This document shows positions 55,896 to 64,000 of a DNA stretch of 64,000 nucleotides, piece by piece. The notes under the pieces are model-generated. The model did not search any database. It worked only from the letters and a program-made list of their open reading frames with translations, and had not been told where the DNA came from. The stretch's first letter is position 1. The number at the start of each line of letters is the position of its first letter. The position numbers and the translations under genes are program-made. Source of the stretch: Odontocerum albicorne (taxonomy: Eukaryota > Arthropoda > Insecta > Trichoptera > Odontoceridae); NCBI GenBank assembly GCA_949825065.1, contig OX463856.1, positions 20,394,632 to 20,458,631 of the forward strand, written 5' to 3'.

Positions 55896-56295
55896 CACTT
55901 ATACAGTTTAAATACGTATAAACATGTCAACCTACATCTTATATTTTACATCCGAAAACTTATATATATTTTTTCACTTCAATGATATTTAAATGTATTC
56001 ACTTAACATACGGTATAAATCACATAGACAACGAAAAATCTGCTCTCGATTTATTTTTAGGTGTTTCGTTAAAAAATCTGATCTACTAAGTCAAGCCGAA
56101 TGAACCGCAATTTTTTTAAATATTTTTTGTAACGATTGACAACTGCCAGACCTAAAAAATAATAGTGCTTTCCAATACCTTTCCTTTCCAATGTGTTTTC
56201 TTTTGAAATTTTCAAACTAAGGGATGTATTTTCAGTTCTTGCTTTACACAAAGTATTTTCAGTTTTTGCTTTACACTAAGTATTTTCAATGCTTG
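55896..56295. other. AT-rich DNA with a small triplication
   Basis: Within about 56229-56300, TATTTTCAGTTCTTGCTTTA, TATTTTCAGTTTTTGCTTTA and TATTTTCAATGCTTGCTCTA are three successive copies of a unit of about 32 bp. Nothing else was recognised. Confidence 0.6.
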
Positions 56296-56425
56296 CTCTA
56301 CATCTCTGTGGCCTAGTTAATAAAAGAAAACCACTACGTTTATTTTTCTTCTATTATTCTCGGTAATCGCTATTTCCAGGCAGAAGTCAAACATCTTATT
56401 GACTAGCCACCGAGGTCACATCACT
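56296..56425. repeat. Two SINE-1 head fragments in opposite orientation
   Basis: The plus strand at 56300-56335 reads ACATCTCTGTGGCCTAGTTA. The minus strand at 56380-56420 reads GATGTGACCTCGGTGGCTAG, TCAATAAGATGTTTGAC. Both keep the A-box head only. They immediately precede the TA microsatellite. Confidence 0.5.
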
Positions 56426-56458
56426 TCAGTATTAGCACAACAAAAGGGTGTTAACACA

Positions 56459-57110
<652 letters not shown>

Positions 57111-57764
57111 ATAATAACACATTTCTTTTTTTGAAATTTAATTATTTATATTAAATATATTTTAATATAAACCGTATTTAAAAATATTAAAAAAACGTAC
57201 ACATTTTCGAACTTGTGGACTGTAAAAGTATGTATTTATTTTTTAGGCTCCTTGTATATTACTGTATTTTATTTAGTTGTTCCTTTCTACTGGCAAATCA
57301 GTCTTATGTGTATTTCAGTGAGTATAGATTTAAAATATTTAGAGGTATTATTTTACTGTAGTGTTACACTGCACAAATCAAAACAAAAAACTCTCCTAAA
57401 ACACGTTTGTGTTGCTGATTTCAGCAAGAAATTGAACAATGATCGCCTCCTCTAAACGAGTATGGCCGTACGGCGTACGGCGAGCGAATTTTTACCTCAA
57501 GAGAGTATGGACGTCTACGTTACGTCCAATGTTTTTATTCCCAAATACATAAATTTATCCATAAAACGGACATGGCTCAAATGTTTTTATCTATTCAATT
57601 ATTTTGTATATGGCGGCCGCAATTACGTTATTTATATTGCTTACTAAATCAATTTTTTATTTTACTTACAAAATTTCACTCGCTTAGAGGTTAAAATAAA
57701 TAAACATGGCACCATTAGACCATGGCGTCAACGAAAATTACAGGTATATAAAATTTAAATGTTG
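57111..57764. other. Anonymous DNA
   Basis: Open frames at 57213-57455 (80 codons, hydrophobic) and 57462-57647 (61 codons) are unsupported. CCGTACGGCGTACGGCG (57467-57483) is a small direct/palindromic motif. Confidence 0.38.
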
Positions 57765-58250
57765 TGACAGGTTCAAATACCAAAAAAGAGCAAAAGAGGT
57801 TTTTATTACTGGTTTTCTATTCCGTCCAAGTGGTTTAATGTTTATTGTCGTTTCTTAGTACAATAAATAAAATACTAAAAAAAAGGTACAAACACCAAAA
57901 AATATTCGCAATACATAATTTAAAAACGTTTCCTCTTGCTATCTAAGGGATTTCTTATTATTTTTCCATTTTGAAAAAGAATGAAACATAAATTAAAACA
58001 CCGATGAAATATTCACAAAACAGATTTCCTCATACGGGTTTTCTATGGCATCCGAGTGATTTTTAGGTATATTGCCGCTTCTCAACAAATTAATTACTTT
58101 AACATAGGTTCAAATACCCAAAAAAAAATTACGCAACACAGATTTTTTCATACGGGTTTTCTGGGCCATTCGAGCGATTTCTAATTCTATTGCCGTTTCT
58201 TAATAAATCGTAAAAGAAAATTTCCAATATAACATGTTACAACACAAAAA
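57765..58250. repeat. Diverged tandem repeat, about 115-125-bp units
   Basis: Four degenerate units share AGGTTCAAATACCAAAAAA, a TTTTTCATACGGGTTTTCT-type stretch, CCGAGTGATTT and TATTGCCGTTTCTTAATAAA. Starts lie near 57765, 57885, 58000 and 58115. The right two are most alike. It is non-coding. Confidence 0.65.
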
Positions 58251-58628
58251 AACACATTTATACTCCCTCAGCGGTTGTCTGATTGAATAGTGTAATATAT
58301 CACATGAAGATCTCACATCTGATACATTATTTTATTATTTGTATAGGATCCTTTATCGTATATTAATCAAAAGCTTTGTCCGAGAATGGATGATGCGACA
58401 GCTTGTTTTATTAAGAAAAACTACTTGCTTTATTTTCTTTTTTTGTTCTCTTTTATGATAGTAGTGTGAAAATTGTTTTGTGAAGGTTTGTAATATTGTA
58501 TTTTATTCCATTTTCGTTATATGTGTTACAGTACAATTTGACAAGTGTTTTGCCATATAGCAATGTTTTCCAACCAATAAAACGAAAATAAAGATGTTTT
58601 TAGTGGGTATCAAACTAAGTGTATAGCC
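58251..58628. other. Anonymous AT-rich DNA
   Basis: Nothing was recognised. Confidence 0.4.
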
Positions 58629-58840
58629 ATACGACTTCCATGACCTAATTGATAAGATACCTGTATTTTTATCCGGAGGTTTATGATTTGATTACCGTTA
58701 GTACCCATCTTATTTTTTTCAAATAGGGTTCCAGCTTGCTATTCACTTAAGGAATATTTAATAACTTTCTGGTTGGTTGAAAAAGTCTGACACATGACAA
58801 TAAACCGATGTTATTGTGTACAGGGAAATAATAATATAAC
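58629..58840 (+). repeat. SINE-1 copy, nearly full length
   Basis: ACGACTTCCATGACCTAATT is the head, GGAGGTTTATGATTTGATTA the decayed B-box zone and GGGTTCCAGCTTGCTATTCA the body. The tail is TTTCTGGTTGGTTGAAAAAG and CACATGACAATAAACCG. It is one of two adjacent same-strand copies. Confidence 0.65.
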
Positions 58841-58939
58841 AATTCAATACAATATGACAATCTATTTAATCGAATGCACTATGTAGTGTCGCGGAAAACG
58901 AAATTACATATCTATAAGAATTGAGTAAAAATTTTTTTA

Positions 58940-59130
58940 GACCACCTGCGTAAGCTTAGTTCGTGTGTAATCTATCTTACAATTTTGGGGTTATTAGTTC
59001 GATTCTCGTGGGTATCAAACAGTTGTTATCTAGATTAAAGCGTATTAAACATACTTGTATTTCTGATTGGCTGGAAATAATTTCCACATGACAATTAAGC
59101 TACCAATTCCTACAACATACTACAATAATA
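58940..59130 (+). repeat. SINE-1 copy, nearly full length
   Basis: GACCACCTGCGTAAGCTTAG is the head and AGTTCGATTCTCGTGGG the B box (about 58997-59013). TTTCTGATTGGCTGGAAATA and TTCCACATGACAATTAAGC form the tail. It follows the preceding copy by about 100 bp. Confidence 0.65.
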
Positions 59131-61904
59131 CAAAACAAGAACGCCTTACTGAAATTTACAAAAAATAAAGGCATCCCACAATCCCGTGGAATTAGGCTCA
59201 ATATAAAGGATTTGGGTTTATCCCAGGTCAGGACCTTTTGTAGATGTTTAACTACGAGTCTCTTACCAGTACTTGGAATTTATTATCCCTAGCAAAAAGG
59301 ATATGTTAAGGCCATAAATGGGTTTGGACAAAAGTAGGCCGACTAAACGTGCTGAAGGAAGACGGAACAAAGTGATGGCTATAAACAAGTAAATGGGTTT
59401 ATTCAAACTTAGTTTCAAGTGCTGTACTCCATCCAAGCTTAACGGTGATCTGATGCCTGGTCCTATTATTTAAAAGGAATTTTGTATTCTTTTTTGTTGA
59501 GTTAAATAATTTGTATCATATCATTAGATTTTCACTAAGATTGGATAACATTATGTTGGGTATCCAACTCCGTGTCTAATTTTGTTGATAATATTTCATT
59601 TTTATTTTGTTGAGTTTATGAGGGTTCTTCTCATATAAAGTACCAAATTTCAAAAAACCTCTTTGTAGTTCGTTTGTGATGGTCTGTATTATCCGTACAT
59701 CAACTTTAATTGTTGGAAACTGTAATTGTTAAGAAATAAATCCACTTCAAAGGAATAATTAAACATGCTTCATATCTCTCTCCAAGAATAAGACAAATAT
59801 CTAGCGTCCAGAACGTCTTTTAAAAAGTTATTTATTTATTTAACACTTAGTTGTATAGTGTTAAATATTACGTGCTCTTTGCCAAGTATCAATCTCTCCC
59901 AACCAACCGTTTAATTGTTTTTAAATTGATTTTGATCAAAAGTGGACGAGGTACATTTTTGATGTATAGAAATGAACATGCATAACCATTATAATACAAT
60001 ATATATAACAGAATTTAAAAAAATACTAATTTAACAAGACTATCGACGCCTTAAGAAGGAAGGAGAAAATTGAAATTATCAAAAATCAGAAAAAAAAATT
60101 ATATCGCTGAAGAGAGATGTAAAGTTTTTCAATTCACATTTTGAAACGTGTCGATGATTGTTCGAGCAATATACAAGCTAGTAGCTTGTAACAGAGTCTT
60201 AAATATCATGCATAGTTAAAATTAAAGACAAGATAAACATAGCGCGATAACTGAGAAAAATCAATAGTCAAGATCGTGATCGGAGAGTCGTTATGAGGGG
60301 CGGTGGCACGGTTGAGAACTTTATGTAGAAGTTACAATACGTACTCATTTCGATGGATCTTCATGTTCAACCAGTAGAAGGATGCATATTCATATGTGTT
60401 ATGTTGGAATTTCCTTTAGTTGAAGACGTAACGAGGACATATATTTTTCATTCGTTGAAGTTTGCTCAGTTACAAACAAACTCCTACACCCATATAGCCA
60501 ATACAAAACATACTCGTACACCTACATAGCCAATAGTTAAAGAATTTAGTAAATGGTAAAATATATAAAAGATACAACCATATGAAAATACAGAGAAAAT
60601 AAATACTCATATTCTTAACGCGTTAGAAAATCAAGCAATATATTTAAGTGATCAGTTGACAATGCAAACTTGAAAATCATAAATAAATATCTCTACCTGT
60701 ACCTGTATGACTAACACAAATGCGATAATCAACAACATTATGACCAAAACAGAGAAGAATACTGTCGTCATCATGTTTCAAGCTACTGTGATAGATCATT
60801 ATTACTGATATTCAGTTTATCGGAATAGCTTGAACGCTGAGGGAAAATTGACAGCTGGATCTACTCGTATAATCATAATTAATCATAATCCGTTAGAGAG
60901 ACATGTGACGATTGTCCGGATATTGAAAAAATCACAACCGTTAAATACTGCTTCTGCTACATTGGCAGCTTTGGTCTAGTGGAGACTAGGGATAGTTTTA
61001 TAGCTTTCTCTATTTTTTGTCAAATTTTATTGATTTCTTATTTCTTTAAAAACCTTTGTGTAATCCATGGGCTAATAATCCTTCTTTGTAAAATCAAAAT
61101 TAAACGCTTTGATAGTGTTATACCCTTTGCCTCTAAATACACTAAAAACTTCATTTAAATAGCTTTCCAATAAGGATTCCATACAATTAAAGATTCTTTT
61201 AACTCCAAACCCCTTTACAATTAATAATGAATACGTTCACCTAAATATTTTTGGGTATATAAAACCAATTAGTTAAGCACTACCCACAATTTGACAATGC
61301 CATTGTATAGCGAAACATATGTCACTTAGTATATGGAACTATTGAAAAGTTGAATTTTAATTTTCCTAATTAAATATGATGCTCTACGAAAATTGACATG
61401 TCAGTATGTAATTCTATTTTTGTTTGTTATTTTATTTAAATCAATCTATATTTCATCTTTGTATGTGTTACATGACCTTCTGTTGGTGGCACCACTGTCT
61501 TTGTCACGCTCCAGTGTAACGCCAGCAGTGAAATTTTCTATCCCCAAGGACAGCACTTTCATCCAAGTATGACTAAATCCGATTTTCTAATGAGCGTACG
61601 ATCGCGCTGTACGAAAACTTAATTAACTCATAGATGCAGTGTGAGTAGAGGAGAAACAGCCCTTAAATATTTAGTACTAATCCTCGAAGATTAGATGAGA
61701 GAAAAAACCGGTTATGTTAACTGGTTGTATAAGATTTGCGTATGTACTAAAGCATATATGAGTGTTGAAAATACTGGAGCAGTATATTTTTCCCTTGTCA
61801 AATCTATGATAGTCGATGAAATAATGGTTCAAACTCTTGAGGTGCGTAGCCACGTGGTAGAGGTAACGTGTTATATATCCACGCCTATCGATCCACGAAC
61901 ACGG
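59131..61904. other. Long anonymous AT-rich stretch
   Basis: No gene or TE domain was recognised in about 2.8 kb. CTACACCCATATAGCCAATA near 60485 is echoed by GTACACCTACATAGCCAATA near 60515 (a duplication of about 33 bp). Two octamers lie near 60511 and 60863. 61480-61610 is a GC-richer patch. Confidence 0.42.
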
Positions 61905-62315
61905 TTCTCGCCTCATCCATTTCCATATATCTCATCATACACGTGTATGCCCTCCTGTTTCACACCCTTCTTACATTTCCTTCTTTAAAATTTATCCAAC
62001 GATTTACCTTAACTCTTTCTTCGATCTACGTCTTCCTCGTTCTCCATTCATTTCACACACATTTGTTCCGTAAGTCTTTTAAAACGTATTTTCTCAATAT
62101 AGTCAAACATTCTCAAAAGTTCTTTCTTCATTCTACTTAAAACATCAATCTCTAACGAATAGTTCTCTGTTATCCGACCATTTCCTACTGTATCAAATAT
62201 TATCATATCACATATTCTTTACGAATCGGGCATAATCATCGTATTTATTCTACTTTTATCAAGGTCTTTCAATACCCAGGTTTTGCTTTCACATATTATT
62301 GGGATGAAATAGTAA
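61905..62315 (-). pseudogene. LINE-A RT C-terminal remnant
   Basis: The minus strand reads SKTWVLKDLDKSRIN (about 62296-62250), RITENYSLEIDVLSRMKKEL (about 62180-62120), LRMFDYIEKI, then MNGERGRRRSKKEL (about 62052-62011), a KKEM block and the C-terminal tail. It is a long copy (about 135 codons) with three or four shifts. Confidence 0.7.
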
Positions 62316-62467
62316 AGAAGATTTTTTGCTAATCTTCAGAAGTAAACGCTGTAACAGCTATTGAGTTTGGTAAGTTATTTCACTCAAGTATCAAATTTTA
62401 AATCTACTGTAGATACACTGAAATACTTAATTATAATGAAGGGCTATTAATTAAATATTAATGACAA

Positions 62468-63850
62468 ATGAACATACAGGGAGAAGGGAAGAGGCACCGT
62501 GAAGCTATAATTTATTTGACGGTCGGCATGAAATCGACGCGTGCCATAAACTTTGACTTTTCACAAAGCGATCTGAATGTGGCCGCTGATTTATGTGCAG
62601 AGTTTCCCGGGCGAAAGTTGTTGGCACTCGAGCCCCTCTCGGATGGAATGCGTAATCATACAATAGCTGAATCATACAAATGTCGAATCATTCATGCCCG
62701 ATAATTTAACGAATTTCTAGCGTTTTATAGGACTTAATCAAAAGGTGAACTCTCGTGACCCGTGTTTTTCTTATAATAATTCTATATTGTATAAGTGATG
62801 TAATATACTTGTATACATCATAATTGAATTTTGAAACATAACATCCATAGTTTTGTGGTTTACCAGGTGAAAGTTGTTGGCTCATTTCGGATGGAATTCG
62901 TAATGACACAATAGTTAAATCTTACGAGTATATGTGTATGTAGAATAATTCATACAATTTAACGATTCTAGCATTATATAGAAGCTTATTCAAAAAGTTA
63001 ATTCTTTTGACCCGTGTTTATTTTTTTTAATAATTTTGTATTGTATGATTGATGAAACATACTTTTTAACTCTTACTCTAGGCAACTAGAAACTGCTGAA
63101 ATGCGCATGCTAAGATGGTCAGCAGGTGTGTCCTTAAGAGACAAAATAAAAAGCTCACGCATTCGTGGAAGCCTAGGTGTTACAGACATCAACAGCAAGA
63201 TGGAGGAGAGGCGATTGAGATGGTATGGGCACGTTGGACGTAGAGCACCCGATCACATAGTGAACCAGGCAATCTCCATGGATCTTCCTCGAATAACAAC
63301 CAGAGGAAGGCCAAAGAATTCATGGGCGGTGCAAAAAGATAACCTGATGCAGAGGCACGGCCTGGGGGACGTAGTCCGGGACAGAAGAGCATACAACCTG
63401 AGGACGAGGAGAGCTAACCCGAACAGTCTTCGCAGACAATGAGTTGGGATGGAGCCAGGGAAAAGAGAGTGATGAAACATACTTATGTATCATAATTGAA
63501 TTTTGAAGCATAAGATTCTAAGTTTTGTGGTTTCCCAGGTAAAAAAATTGTTTGCCCCTTTTTGAATTGAATTCGTAATTACACAATAGTTATATTATTT
63601 ATATGTCGAATAATTCATGCAATTTAACAAATTCTAGCATTATAAAGGACTTAACCAAAAGGTGAACTCTTGTGACTTGTAGTCTCTGATAATAATTTTG
63701 TATACGAGTATAAATGTAAAATCACACAAGGACTACAACATACTAATGCTTAATCATTCACTGAGTATTATGAAACTTTAAGTCACTTAGCTTCCCAGAC
63801 AAAAGTTGTTGACACTCAAAATCACCATGGATAGGGTATCTTTTTATGCA
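62468..63850. repeat. Tandem repeat of about 256-270 bp, four units, interrupted by a LINE
   Basis: AAAGTTGTTGG-type landmarks lie at 62614, 62870, about 63545 and 63802. Units also share CGGATGGAAT.CGTAAT, ACACAATAGTT, TCGAATAATTCATGCAATTT, AACGAATTCTAGCATTATA, GACTTAATCAAAAGGTGAAC and TTTTGTGGTTT(A/C)CCAGGT. Subtracting the 405-bp LINE insertion plus its duplication restores a regular period. Unit 1 lies in an open frame of 78 codons (62468-62704, ending PLSDGMRNHTIAESYK...) whose GC-richer composition might be a relic of coding sequence. I do not recognise the protein, and other units have lost the frame. Confidence 0.75.
63065..63469 (+). mobile_element. 5'-truncated RTE-like LINE (LINE-B) with 15-bp target duplication
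   Basis: TGATGAAACATACTT occurs at 63050-63064 and again at 63470-63484, flanking a 405-bp insertion. The insert has an open frame to a stop at 63440-63442: RQLETAEMRMLRWSAGVSLR, RDKIKSSRIR, then MEERRLRWYGHVGRRAPDHI, TRGRPKNSWAVQKDNLMQRH, RDRRAYNLRTRRANPNSLRR. The LRWYGHV and GRPKxxW motifs mark the C-terminus of an RTE-type RT; the catalytic domain is absent because of 5' truncation. Open frame plus perfect duplication make it the youngest insertion seen here. Confidence 0.9.
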
Positions 63851-63931
63851 AATGCTACATCAAATCAATCCGTTTCTCTTCAAAATTAAGAATACAAAAT
63901 GAAGTAATTAACATTTTTTTAATATAATAAA

Positions 63932-64000
63932 GAAAACACTTTTTTTAATTCACCACTGTTTTATTTTAGTTCACTACCGGTTTCAAAGGCCCCCGTCTTC
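63932..64000 (+). repeat. Fold-back family FB, left arm running off the window
   Basis: AAAACACTTTTTTTAATTCA, CCACTGTTTTATTTTAGTTC and ACTACCGGTTTCAAAGGC resemble the left arm of FB2 (CACTG..TATTCCACTTT... CTACCGGTTTCAAGGG). The remainder lies beyond 64000. Confidence 0.45.

Overview
The window is eukaryotic, AT-rich, non-coding DNA made almost entirely of dispersed repeats and transposable-element (TE) remnants. The TE types (a mariner element, several non-LTR retrotransposon families, tRNA-derived SINEs, MITE and fold-back elements, a Helitron end) fit an arthropod. A small-genome-repeat-rich crustacean such as a parasitic copepod is my guess only; nothing in the sequence proves the species. 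I found no host protein-coding gene, no intact tRNA or rRNA gene and no CRISPR array. Every longer open frame I could recognise is a TE fragment or a repeat shadow, so this is probably intergenic DNA or the inside of very long introns.

Layout. 0-6 kb: a Helitron 3' end, an LTR-like stretch, three or more tRNA-SINEs, and LINE fragments on the minus strand, one with a triplicated 86-bp block. 6.2-7.5 kb: one full-length but inactivated mariner (1,276 bp, about 31-bp terminal inverted repeats, TA duplication). 9-25 kb: mostly anonymous AT-rich DNA with LINE-A and LINE-D fragments, a second SINE type, a CR1/jockey-like reverse transcriptase (RT) tail, and tandem duplications of about 191 and 309 bp. 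25-28 kb: the end of a LINE-D copy and a decayed jockey-type ORF1 with a zinc-knuckle region. 29-34 kb: a dense nest (SINE inside LINE-A, LINE-C, two fold-back palindromes, LINE-A RT core, RTE-like and LINE-E tails). 34.5-35.5 kb: a minisatellite with higher-order structure. 36-44 kb: AT-rich DNA with SINEs and the longest LINE-A copy.

45.5-48.1 kb holds the most striking structure: an element bounded by inverted repeats of roughly 175 bp whose interior carries 13 tandem copies of exactly 108 bp, derived from the front part of a tRNA-SINE. 48.2-50 kb is GC-richer and unexplained. 50-54.4 kb has more LINE-A, including a copy with 7 x 45 bp (15 codons) repeated inside its RT C-terminal region, next to a 381-bp MITE. 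56.4-57.1 kb is a 180-bp (TA)n tract followed by a decayed second mariner-type transposase. 57.7-58.3 kb and 62.6-63.85 kb are diverged tandem repeats. The latter is split by the youngest-looking insertion in the window, a 5'-truncated RTE-like LINE with a 15-bp target-site duplication and an open reading frame.

Two themes run through the window. First, fragments of several different TEs have each been amplified in exact tandem. Second, the octamer TACGAGTA/TACTCGTA occurs about 21 times by hand count where base composition predicts about 2-3. LINE family letters (A-I) and SINE numbers are my own labels.
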